A stretch of 64,000 nt of DNA from assembly GCF_004798865.1 (NCBI RefSeq), contig NW_025335268.1:94661136-94725135 (forward strand), read 5' to 3'. The notes below the pieces were generated by a model, which was given only the letters and a program-made list of their open reading frames with translations, searched no databases and was not told the origin of the DNA. The DNA comes from Varanus komodoensis (Eukaryota > Chordata > Lepidosauria > Squamata > Varanidae). The position numbers were made by a program, and so were the translations under genes. Shown here piece after piece: positions 11,546-21,372 of the stretch. The first letter of the stretch is position 1; each line of letters begins with the position of its first letter.

Positions 11546-11985
11546 ATAGAATCATAGAATAGTAGAGTTGGAAGGGGCCATGAAGGCCATCGAGTCCAAC
11601 CCCCTGCTGTTTGTTTGTTTGTTTATTTATTTACTGAAAGCTTTTCTAACCCGTCCACTACAAACATCTTGGGACAGCTTACAAAAAATGAGCAGAATGA
11701 AACAAACACCACAGCAGTTGCAGGACGCCACGTTACACCACACCATCCCACTCAGATGGCTGTCCAGTGTCTTTTGGAATGCCTCTAGTGTGGGAGAGCC
11801 CACCACCTCTCCAGGCAGCTGGCTCCACTGTTGCATTGCTCTGACAGTGAAAAAGCTCTTCCTGATGTCCAGCTTGAATCTGGGTTGTTGCAACTTGAAT
11901 TGATTATTCCATGTCCTACACTCTGGCATTAGCAAGAAGAGATCAGGACCTTCCTCTCTGTGACAGCCTTTGAGGTACTTCTAGA
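11546..11985 (-). mobile_element. CR1 LINE 3' end in GOLGA7B intron 3, same orientation as the gene
   Basis: The plus strand starts GAATCATAGAATAGTAGAGT, the antisense of the conserved CR1 3' terminus. The minus strand then encodes the polymerase C terminus: RFKLDIRKSFFTVRAMQQWS, QLPGEVVGSPTLEAFQKTLD and HLSGMV. Compared with the sense copy at 36038-36358, the CR1 is interrupted between about 11607 and 11712 by an unrelated LINE-tail-like segment. It lies deep in the intron, away from splice borders. Confidence 0.88.
11608..11712 (-). repeat. LINE-tail-like element nested in the CR1
   Basis: TTTGTTTGTTTGTTTATTTA, then CTGAAAGCTTTTCTAACCCG, then about 60 bases, interrupts the CR1 exactly at its AACAGCAGGGGTTGGA region. 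CR1 sequence stops at CCCCTGCTG and resumes at CAGCAGTTGCAGGACGCC, so 'GCTG/CAGC'-type bases are duplicated around the break. It shares its start with the antisense segment at 7428-7540. This shows the CR1 is the older of the two. Confidence 0.65.
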
Positions 11986-13499
11986 GGGATATCATGTTTT
12001 AGATGCACTTGAGTACTCCAGGGTTCGCCCACCTTCAGTATTTCATGAAACCTGAAAGAATGCATGCCTTCAATAATATGAGAGTGCTGACTGAGGAAAC
12101 CACATTCCCTATTTTGGGCCAGCACTATCTGACTGATAACCAGCCAGGTCTTGAATGGTTTCCTTATTATTCCTCAGTTCCTGCACTGAGCATGGTACCT
12201 CTAATATTTACCTTAGGGCAGGGTTGTAGAACTGCAGGCCAAATTCAGCCTTCCAGCATCACCAGTCTGGCTCTTCAACGTTCCATGCCTCCGCCCCCCG
12301 GTCACACCTCCTTTCCCCCAACTGGTAGCTCCCTGGATTTTGTACACTGTATTCCCCCTCTCTCCACTAACAAGTTGAAATGCCTATCCTAAAGTTTAGC
12401 CACACTTGGAGGACTTCTGCTCTGAAAGAAAGCCTAGAAATAATTTAAATATATAAGTTAAATAAATATTTACTAGCAGTCAGAGGGTAGGAAAAGCTTC
12501 TTCTGCTCACATTTAAATCTAGATCCAACCCAATGTGTGAAATGTCTTTGATATGCTGAGATCAGACAACATGAATGTGTTGACTGAATCCAGGCATGAT
12601 TATAAACCATGATCCAACAACAATCCATGGATTCCTTTCATGGGTTGTTTGTGGTTAACAACCTGTGGCTTATTAGCTAGCTTCAGCCAACATGCTAACC
12701 CATATTTTGGGAATAATCAAGAGCTCAAAAACAACCTACACTTAACTCATACTCAACCCATGAGCACCAAATACCATGAAGCTATCATGAAAGGAATCAG
12801 AAGGGAAAGCAAAAGGAATGGATAAAGATCCATATGGCCATCACAGAGAGAGAACTGCTAACTGTTGTTTAGCATGGCAGTTCTGTTCTTCCCTGCCCTA
12901 TCAGTCTGCTAGAGACAATCATTTCTGGGACAGTTGAAAGGGGTGTGAGGAAGGTCTTGCTTCCAATGGCATACACAAGGAGCATTCCCTTTATCCCAGT
13001 GTTATCCAAGGTCAAATTAGTTTTGCGGATTTGGAAAACAATACAGACTTTCACCAAACCAGTGCGAAGTTGGGATGAATGTGCAGGCCATGAATATTAA
13101 TCCTGGTTTCAAAGCACCTCAGCTTGGGCGGCAGGGGGATTATGCCTCTAGCCTATGTACCAATAGCATCTCCCGTTCGGCAGAAGCAGCAGGCTAACAA
13201 AATCAAGCTTTGGAACAGAACAGAATTCTCAAGTTACCACCTGTTTGGCTACGAGTGAAATCTGTCGCCAATTTATTTATTCTTCTGTAACACAAGTAAG
13301 ATGCTGTACAGATGCTGTGAAAAGAATTCTGATCTCCTAACCAAAGCAGAGAATTCTGTCCAAGGGCTGTTGCTTGCCATTATGCACACAAGATTCGTTT
13401 TAGCATCAGGTAAACCTTGTAAGGCAGGGGTGCTTACTTGTTCATTTTTATAGGTTCCCTCTCACCAAAAGCAGGTTAACTTTCATTATCAAGCTGACA

Positions 13500-14260
13500 C
13501 TGTTGCAGCGACGGTGGCAAAAAAATGGAGTGCTTTTCCACTATCATTTCAAATTTGAGGCACCATCTAACAAAGTTTTTCTGAGTGGCTCATGGCCTGC
13601 TGCAATTTGAGCCAGTGAGAGAAACTATGCAACTCTTAGTGACAAGGATGTGCAGCATTTTGATGATAAAGTTGCTCAGATCTTTAATGAATTGGGCACC
13701 ACAATTAATATAATTTCATTAGTAGAGCTGCCTAGAGCATGGTGGTCCAGCTTTATGGAATACATTTGACTTATTGAAGTTCAAGAATGTAGTCAAAGTC
13801 CTTGGCCAAGTCTGGCTGACTGCCTGTTTGCTTGATTTTGTGCTTCATGGCTTATTCCATGTAATAGGGAGGGCTTATCAGACTGAATCCAGGAGGCTGT
13901 AAATTCCTCCCTGACAGAGTGAGTGAAGCTGACCTCTTTACAGGAGCTAGTTAGACCACTCTTGGAAAAGCCCATGTGCCCCCCACCTCCACCAGATGAT
14001 GGTAACAACTATAGGCCAGGAACCTTTTTCTTCCTTGGCATGGTGCTTGATTGAATGTTAACTTCAGGAACTCTTAAATGAAATGGATTATCTAGACTGA
14101 ACTTCAGGCCTGGATTTAGAATGGAAGCTACCTTGGCCCACCATATTAGTCAACCTCTGTCAGGATAGAGATAGGGGCTGTGTGAGCCTGTTGATTCTCT
14201 CGGGTCTCTCAGTGGCTTTTGGTTTCATCATACATGACGATCATGAACAATTGCCCCGAG
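13500..14260 (+). mobile_element. Degenerate L2-type LINE reverse transcriptase remnant
   Basis: Plus-strand translations give scattered but ordered pieces of an L2-clade reverse transcriptase: PPDDGNNYRPGTFF near 13990-14030 (the 'DLNNYRPVSNLPF' motif), FRMEATLAHHIS near 14115-14150 (the 'FRPGHSTETAL' position), and DRDRGCVSLLILSGLSVAFG near 14165-14225 (the 'RGEVSLLVLLDLSAAFD' motif). The frame shifts several times and the catalytic aspartate of AAFD is changed to glycine, so the copy is long dead. It sits antisense to GOLGA7B in intron 3. Confidence 0.8.
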
Positions 14261-14690
14261 GCCAACCCTGGCTGCACCACTGCCTACCATTCCTGTTTGC
14301 CCCTGTAGTGAAATCGCACGTGCCTCCATGTGATTCCCGCATGGGGTAAAAAAACCCAGCTGGATTTAGATCAAAGAAACAGCCTAACAGAAATGGTTAA
14401 AAATGCTCTTTCCCCAGGAAGTAGCCCCAATCTATTCCACTCAAAAACATCAAGCTGTTTTGAAGGAAAAAACAGAGGAAATTTTGGCTGAGCTAATTAT
14501 GAGTGTCCCATGCCTGGCCTAGTTTCTCCCTTACTGCACCATAGTACCTACTTTCTTTCCTTCAATAATTATCCAGTCTTACAGACAGTTGCTCTTATAT
14601 TGGTTCATAGATGCTGCATATTGGGCTATCCATGCTACAAAAACATCCCTCTCAGTGACAGTTCTCCTTGCTGCAGTGTGCCTTCCAAAC

Positions 14691-14843
14691 CTTCTCATAG
14701 TGGGTCTCCATGCAAAGGAAGATGAAGTAGGCTGTGGCACAAGCGAGGCATCCCTCCAGGTAGGAGCTGCCCCCAATTTTCTCAGCCTCAGCATAGAAGT
14801 TGTTGAGGGTCTTCACCGTTTCCTCAAAAAGTTGCCGCTCAAT
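14691..14843 (-). CDS. GOLGA7B: GOLGA7B coding exon 3 (residues 47-97)
   Basis: This 51-codon exon reads [20 protein letters not shown] at its start and closes with [10 protein letters not shown]. It holds the core of the Erf4 domain and the conserved GCLAC motif. Cys78 and Cys81 there correspond to the two palmitoylated cysteines described for GOLGA7/GCP16 (Cys69 and Cys72), which are needed for Golgi or plasma-membrane attachment. The acceptor follows a pyrimidine-rich tract ending CCCCAG. The donor is GTTTGG, a GT donor with a weak downstream consensus. Both borders are phase 0. Intron 2 is only 376 bp (14844-15219). Confidence 0.96.
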
Positions 14844-15077
14844 CTGGGGAAGAAAGTGAAAAGAAACAGCGGAGAATAAGAGTTCTGTACAACGAAAGCA
14901 ATAGGCTGTGAAATCACAATCATTTGAAAGTGTGCATGCATGTGAACGATAGGAATGGTTTGTTTGCTATATATTTTACATGGAACTAAAACCTCCAACA
15001 ATTTTGTAGAAATACTAAAAGGAGACAAAATCTATAAGAACCTTGTCTGTGAAACATAGGCTTGCCGTATGAAGATC

Positions 15078-15147
15078 AGCGTTCCCAGTGCCGCCCTCTA
15101 GACGTTTGGAACTGCATCTCCCATCATCCCTATAATGCCCTGGCATG
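15078..15147. repeat. Half copy of the palindromic 'CTACAACTCCC' repeat
   Basis: GCCGCCCTCTAGACGTTTGG followed by AACTGCATCTCCCATCATCC is one arm of the short palindromic repeat that occurs in fuller form elsewhere in the window. It lies within the short intron 2 of GOLGA7B. Confidence 0.6.
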
Positions 15148-15219
15148 ACATAAAGACTTCTCATATGCTATGCCAGACAGAGTGCGTCCCATGAGAACAC
15201 TGAGGGATAGGTACCATAC

Positions 15220-15345
15220 CCGACTGTCTAGCTCAGGAGGGAATTTGGTTTGGAACTGGCAGATGGTCCCATCACTGTAGTCCCGTTGGACAAAGACCTT
15301 GGTAGCCAATGAAGCACTGCGTCGTAGTTCTTGGAGATTATGGAC
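15220..15345 (-). CDS. GOLGA7B: GOLGA7B coding exon 2 (residues 5-46)
   Basis: GOLGA7B (golgin A7 family member B) belongs to the GCP16/Erf4 family: small palmitoylated peripheral membrane proteins that act as accessory subunits of DHHC protein acyltransferases (ZDHHC5 for GOLGA7B, ZDHHC9 for its paralogue GOLGA7). This 42-codon exon begins [18 protein letters not shown] and contains the family hallmark [20 protein letters not shown]. It starts after a CTGCAG acceptor and ends at GTATGG. Both borders are phase 0. The [10 protein letters not shown] lead separates it from GOLGA7, whose N terminus is shorter and different. The five exons total 166 codons, against about 167 in human (from memory), so the gene looks intact. 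Confidence 0.95.
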
Positions 15346-15987
15346 CTGCAGCAAAAGAGAGGAGCAAGAGCTTGCAATAGGTAATTCACCCGCAAACAGG
15401 AAGTTCACACCGAGTCTGAGCACTTGCTGATCAAAGAACACACATTTATCTCTGTGCATAGATTGTTATGCACTTCACGGTGACCTCCAGTTCTATTTTT
15501 CACTGAGGCAATCCCAATTCTCTCCTAAACACAACAATTTCATCAAGTGACCAATGTCTTCTGCTAGGCAATTGCTTCACTGACATGCCTTTTTCCTAAG
15601 GGAAAAAACACAGAGGGTCAAATGGACATGTCTAAGGAAGGCACTCTGCTAAACAGTACAGAAAGAGACTGCTTCCACCATGCAGAGTAGAATGGTCACC
15701 TCACTCAAAGCATCTTAACCAATCAATCCATACATCTACAATAATTTATCACCCATTAATCGATGATGTAAGGTTCTCTTTAGATATTCTCAAAATCATA
15801 TGAGAGTTGCTTCTCTGCAGAAGATGTTTAAATGATCTGACTACATGAGTTAAAGATGCTAAACCAGAAGATGCTAAACCAGTGGGAAACATTCACATGA
15901 TCAGATCCGTCCAAGTGTTGGATCATTCAGTGTTGTCGCAGCTGTGCCATATATTAGCTGCTTACATGCAAGTGAAAGAATCTCTAA

Positions 15988-16122
15988 AGCAGCGTTTTCC
16001 AACCTGGCATTTGTCGATGAGCTAGACTACAACTTCCATCATCCCTGGCCAGCTTGTCCATTGTGGCTGCATGTGGTGGGAATTCTAGTGCAACACATCT
16101 CAAGGGTTGGGGTTGACTGACC
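15988..16122. repeat. Short palindromic MITE-like repeat
   Basis: AGCGTTTTCCAACCTGGCAT opens the copy, AGACTACAACTTCCATCATC forms the first arm, and GTGGGAATTCTAGTGCAACA and GGGTTGGGGTTGACTGA form the partly complementary second arm. The two arms can pair imperfectly into a hairpin of about 130 bases. The same plan recurs at several other sites in the window. Confidence 0.7.
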
Positions 16123-18235
16123 TAATTGTTCATTAACTTTTATATGAATAAATATGATGATGATGATGGAGGCAGAGGAGCAGAACAGAGTCCTTGTGTT
16201 TAGATGAAATGCCACACGTCACAGCAGGCACCATTTTAATAGATAAATTCCTTTCTGGCAGCAAGCTGTATGTGTGCCTCTTCAAATCTGGCACCTGCTG
16301 GTTTTGCTAAGTGTTTACATTAATTCACATCAGGTTGTAACTACTTTCATTTTTTACTTATTGTCCAAGTAACTTTACTTGACCAAAATGTTCATAATGG
16401 ATAAACTAACTATTGCAATCCTCACAGAGAAAATAAAATGGCCTATGTAGTTACACTGGGAAGTCCTACTGCAGTAGATGTCATGTACGGTTCTTCCATT
16501 ATAGCTTCCCTCCTCATTGCAAATATTCTGGATATTCTGATCCTGTGGAAAAGATTCATATGATCAACCAAATGGACATGAGCATCCAGTTCTGGCTGGC
16601 ATCATAGTGAGAGCAGGGGGTTAAAGCCTCCTTCCCCAGGCCGTGCTCCCTGCTGGCTCACTACTAACCCCTGCCAGCTCTTCATTGTCTCTAAAGAAGA
16701 GGTGAACTAGCTTACTGACACTGCACCTAGCTGGGCCACACGTGTTGCCTTGGAAATTGGTAAGAAATATACAAAGGCAAATTTAATGTGATGTTTAGGC
16801 ATGCATGGAAAACTTACATGTATGAACCAGACATGAAGCTTTTAAGTCAGATCAGATAAGAATCTTCAATAAAGTCATTGCACGTTATTAGCTGAGAATC
16901 AGTGGGTGATGAAATATCTAGCGATGCACAAGATGCATTTGTGAATCAGCCCTCATATTACATTTTTATGGGTTATTCTATCCTGATGTGAAACCAATTA
17001 TTAGTTTTCTTCTTTTAGGGAGTGGAGTAAAGGGTTTATAATGGAATGAAAGCCAGAGCCCTGAAACTGGTTCTGTAGCAAGAGATGCAACAGGTTTGCT
17101 AAAATTGGCCTGTTGCACAGTGCTCCCGTAGATTAAAGCATGAAAGTAAAAATGGTGGGGGTGTGGATTTTTCATTTGCACAAATTGAGGTTTTTCAAGG
17201 TGCACATTTGTGCAAATACATACTTTCCAACATGGATGCAACCTCAAGAAATGGAGAAAAAATATTTCTGTCAAAGACTCCTAATACCTGACAATCCACC
17301 AAAAAAATACACATCAGATTCAGCAAAATCTATATTTTGCTAGTTACAGCTAGCAAGTTCAGGGCAGATTTTTCTCAAATTACTCATGAAGGCAATTCTC
17401 TTTAAACTCCCTTTCTAATATGCAGTTCAAAGGTAAGACCAGGAAAGAATGGTATAAAGACAAGATCCTTGGACTGATACATAGACCAGTCTCACAACTG
17501 TCTTCTTATTTAATGTAGAGCCAAAAACTCCAGTCCCAGAGCAAGATCCTCCATAAATACTGCAGACACCTGTCACATAATTTTAGGGAGCAAAAGCCTG
17601 TATGATTCCTGAGGCCAAACCATTATAAACATTTCATCAGACGCTCTGAGTAGTCTCTGCCTTCCATGGATGTTTTCATAAGTTGCCAGCTTGTAGCTGA
17701 CTTAGGTTGGCTATTCTGAAGTGAATTTCTTCTCTGCCCTCACTCCAACACACAAGTCTTGGGTTACTTTGTTTGTTTTCTGTGCAAATAAAACACATTC
17801 AGGTCAATAGACATGTGCTTCAATAGGTGGCAGATCAGGTGTAATGTAGTCTTTCCCAACCTGGTGCTCTCCCCCAGCCAGTGGCCAACAATCTATTAAG
17901 AATATTTTGCTGGAATAATTTTTGAGGGGTCAGTCAATGACATGGTTGAGATATGCATTGGTATTGTAGTTGTCCTTTGTTCTTTGACATTTATCTGCCA
18001 ATTAATATAATTTAATATGTTGAATGAGAATGTGGCAACATAATAGGTACTACGGAAATTAAGCTGTTAACTGTTGACAAAAAACTAAATATTTTAAAGC
18101 CAAATCTTTGTATGTTTATGCATATATGTATCTTTGCTCTCAAAAATAAGATCATCAATCTACTGAAATAGTGAACATGAACTAAACTAGGTAGTCCCAA
18201 AGCGTTAAAGATCACAGTGAAGAGGGAATAACAGA

Positions 18236-18290
18236 AAGAAAAAGAGAGAGGCAGGGAAGGGGAGGGGAGAGGAGGGGAGGGGAAGAGATC
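18236..18290. repeat. GA-rich low-complexity tract
   Basis: A run of A/G only with one C and one T: GAAAGAAAAAGAGAGAGGCA followed by AGGGGAGGGG units. It is a polypurine tract within GOLGA7B intron 1. Confidence 0.9.
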
Positions 18291-20027
18291 AACAGCTCAA
18301 TCCTATGCATGCTTCCTGAGAGAAAAAACCTCACTAAGTTCAAGGGGATTTTCTCCCAAAGTTTTTCCAGCTAACTGCAGCCAGATACGTGAGTTGTCAT
18401 CCTGCAAACAGAGCTGTCAACTCTCAAACAGGATTTGCCTGGAGTCGGAATGATGTGATTGATAATCCAAGCAGTGGCAGCAGGTTTTGTTTCTCAAACT
18501 TCTTCCTACCTCATTGTGATAAATTCCACAATAATTAGGCAGCCTGAAACACTACACTTCTCTACTGATCCTAATTTTTAATGGGCATTGAGAATTTAAG
18601 GGGCATTGAGCCTTTTAGCATCCTAAGTTTCTACAGCTGCCCAACAAATGCAGTCCAGAAATTCTTTCAGCCTAGTGCTAAAGCTTCAAACGTATATCTC
18701 AAATCCTGCAGGGAGCAAAGGTAGGATAATAATTCATCCTCACCATTCACAGGCAGATGCTGGTTTTATTCAGAGGCAGAAGTTATATGTATTATATCAT
18801 TCCCCAGTTGTTTGTTCTTGTTCTTTCTCCTTCTTACTAACCATTCACTTAGAAGACTGCATAAAAGTCCTTCTCTGCTTTGGATCTTATTGCATTTCCC
18901 ACCCAAGGAACTTAGGTCATGCAATGTAATAAAAACATCCTATATATTGGAAAAGTCAGTAATTGATCTATACTATGATTGCAGAACATCCCTAGATTCC
19001 AGCAACAGGGGATAGGCTCAGTCTTTACTTAATTTCAGCATGTGCAAATGAAGCTTAGATGGGAGTCAAATGAGGTCAAAACCTGAACATCTTAAGCCAG
19101 GGAATTATACAATTTTTTCAAAAATTGGTGTCTTCTGTAGACTTACACGATCTCTGTCCATCAACCAGTCAATGCAAAGCATAAAGAGCCCCTATGTGTG
19201 TGCAAGAGGTGGATTCGGGGAGCACCATGTGTTTAGGTGCCCTTTCTATACATGCATGTCCTGATGTGTGACTTTAGCAGGTTGCTTCCCTGCACTACCT
19301 ATTCAGAAACTGTGACATTTTCCCTAGTAACAACCCCCCCCCCCCGCCCCGGCCGAGGGCCGTTTCCACTCTGTCTCAATCCTCCTTTGCTTTGCTTGCA
19401 TCTCGGCTGCCTCTTGCATTGGCACCAGCATAACAATGACGGCAATCAGGATTTTAGGAGGGAAGGAGGGAGGACGCGCCCTCCCCAACTACCGCTGGAT
19501 TGGCACAGGTTGTGATGACAGCACTGAAGGATGGGGGTGATGAGTGAGATGCAGGAGCTGATTTGGGAGGACTCCTGGCTATAGGATGTGGCACCTTCAG
19601 AGAAAGAACTGCTGCCACCCACTGCTTGGAGCCCCACATGGAGCAATTAATGGGTTTTGCTGCCGAGTGGGATGCTGATGCAACTGAGGACTCCAGGCTT
19701 AAACCAGAGCGCCATGCCACAGGTATCTCCTCATTTCTTCTCCCCACGGCCTGCCATTCTCCAACACTAGTGCCACATGCAAAACGTAATCTGGGAACAT
19801 ATAAGGGATGGTATTTCTTCAGCCCTATGATCGCCTTTACCTTCTCCTTCTTTGTGCCTGCAAAGGATCGCCGTGCTTGGGAAAGCCACTAAGTCTCCCT
19901 TTCCTTTTCTCAAAACTCTGCTTGTTTTTGCCTCAGGACTGCAGAGCAGCAGGGGTAAAGCCACACTAGAGGGTGGTTTTGGAGCAAGCAATGTTGCTCC
20001 TAGCTCCAAATGCACCCTGGGTTTTCT

Positions 20028-20166
20028 CTTAGCCCAGCCTTCTCCAAGACAGTGCCCTCCAGATGTTCTGAACTACTACTCCCAGCACGTTGTGTGCTGA
20101 CCGAAGACGATGGGCATTGTAGTCCAACAGACCTGGAGGGCACCAGGTTGGGGGAAGGCTGCCTTA
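20028..20166. repeat. Short palindromic MITE-like repeat near the GOLGA7B promoter
   Basis: GCCTTCTCCAAGACAGTGCC opens it and GGTTGGGGGAAGGCTGCC closes it, giving long imperfect terminal inverted repeats. GAACTACTACTCCCAGC and GGGCATTGTAGTCCAACAGA are the inner arms. It lies only about 280 bp from the GOLGA7B start codon, on the intronic side. Confidence 0.75.
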
Positions 20167-20369
20167 GCCAGCACAGAAGCTGAAGTCTGAGACACGAGAG
20201 ATCCATTGGGCCTGCAGCACAGCAGAACAAGCCAGGCAATGTGGTGCTGCCGGCGTGCAGCAAGCAACATTAGCAGCTTGGGCTCGAGAGTGCCTGAACT
20301 GGTGGCTGCTGCCGCATTGGACAGAACTCAGGCAGACAAACCAGCCAGAGTCCACCCGGCAGCTGCCAT

Positions 20370-21130
20370 GACTTGACAGCGCCGTGGTAGCCTCCAGTGC
20401 CCCCCGTGCATTCCGCTGTTTTCCCCGCTCTGCTCACCTCGGTTGCCATGTTGTGTGTCAGCGTGGCTGATCCACGCTGCTCGTGCCCCCGGGAGCGAAA
20501 CCGAAGCAGAGATTCAAGCGGCTGGGAGTTGCAGACTCCCGGTTTCCCGGGGAGCGGAGCTCAGGGGCGCTGTCCCTGGTGCTGCAGGCGGAGGACGCGC
20601 CGAAATCCCAGGGCGATGACGCGCGGCGCCGGGGCGTCGTCGGCGAGGGAAAGGCGCGGGGCGCGGAGAGTTTCCCGCTGTCCTTGGTGCTGAAAAACTC
20701 GGGTCCCGAGGAGCGGGAGTTGGAGGCAGGCGCCCCACCTAGTGTTGTCCGCGGTGCTGGCGACCCATTTCCCAGTTCGACGCCCGCAGCGGGCACTCGG
20801 TTCGTTCCCGCTCGACAGCCTCTACGCACAGGCTCGCTCAGCGACTGGCATCACCGCAAGGGGAGGGGGCGGGCTGCCTTCGTGGGAGCCGCATCCCCCC
20901 AGGGCGTCCCCACGCCGGAGCGCCGTGCTCCGGCGCTGATTCGGAGGAGGGACGCTGGGAGGCGGAGCTGTACTGAGCGAGGAAAAGCACAAGTCGGCTA
21001 CCGCTCATTTCCTGCTTGTCCTCCCGGAGCCAGCATGCGGGAGCGGGGAAACGAGGGAAAGCATGGTCGCATCCCCGCCCGCCCCCGTGCCCGGGAAGAG
21101 CTGTGAGACCGTCTAATTCACTACAACGGT
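20370..21130 (-). promoter_or_regulatory. GOLGA7B: GC/CpG-rich island: GOLGA7B promoter and 5' UTR
   Basis: CpG dinucleotides are dense between about 20.45 and 21.1 kb, unlike the flanking AT-rich DNA. The island begins right at the GOLGA7B start codon and extends upstream on the minus strand, as expected for a TATA-less CpG-island promoter. I saw no clear TATA box near the start. The long open frames through the island on both strands (for example 20483-21106 plus) come from GC-rich composition lacking stops and match nothing I recognise. The exact transcription start cannot be placed from sequence alone. Confidence 0.7.
20438..20449 (-). CDS. GOLGA7B: GOLGA7B coding exon 1 (residues 1-4)
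   Basis: This tiny coding exon reads ATG-GCA-ACC-GAG (M-A-T-E) and ends at a GTGAGC splice donor. I chose this start because the context is strong (A at -3, G at +4), because it lies in the GC-rich island expected at a promoter, and because from memory the vertebrate protein starts MATEVHNLQ, which is exactly what joining to the next exon (starting VHNLQ) gives. The exon ends in phase 0. Intron 1 is about 5.1 kb (15346-20437). The exon is far too short to be found by ORF length and was located from its splice donor and the family's N terminus. Confidence 0.85.
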
Positions 21131-21187
21131 GTGCTGGTCCCCGGGAGAGGTAATCCAACACGAGAGCGCCAACTGGGGTACCCTAAG

Positions 21188-21372
21188 AGTGTAGGTCTGG
21201 GAGGTCTAATTCCCATTCTGCCACGGAGCTCACCAAGTGATTTTACTCCAATCACTCAGTCTCAGCCTAACCTACTTCGCAGGGCTGTTGTGAGGACTAA
21301 CTAGAGAGAAAGAGGATGCCTTGTGTTCTTTGCAGGGGAAAAGATGGAATATGAATATAATAAACAAATAAA
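21188..21372 (+). repeat. tRNA-derived squamate SINE (5'-truncated, sense)
   Basis: The body GAGCTCACCAAGTGATTTTA, CTCAGCCTAACCTACTTCGC, AGGGCTGTTGTGAGGA and the end GGGAAAAGATGGAATATGAA followed by an ATAAA-rich tail match the SINE at 61338-61572. It lies just upstream of the GOLGA7B CpG island. Confidence 0.85.

Larger units (their letters stand above)
15346..20437 (-). other. GOLGA7B: GOLGA7B intron 1
   Basis: The 5.1 kb intron from GTGAGC to CTGCAG is mostly AT-rich unique-looking sequence. It holds a palindromic MITE-like repeat (15988-16122), a GAT trinucleotide run near 16155-16170, a GA-rich tract (18236-18290), a C-run at 19327-19340, and a second palindromic repeat (20028-20166) close to exon 1. 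No extra exon was recognised. Confidence 0.8.

Noticed and set aside
20483-21106. 207-codon plus-strand frame (and overlapping frames) in the CpG island
   Set aside because: Stop codons are rare in CpG-rich DNA. The translation is R, G, P, A and S rich with no domain, and frames are open on both strands.
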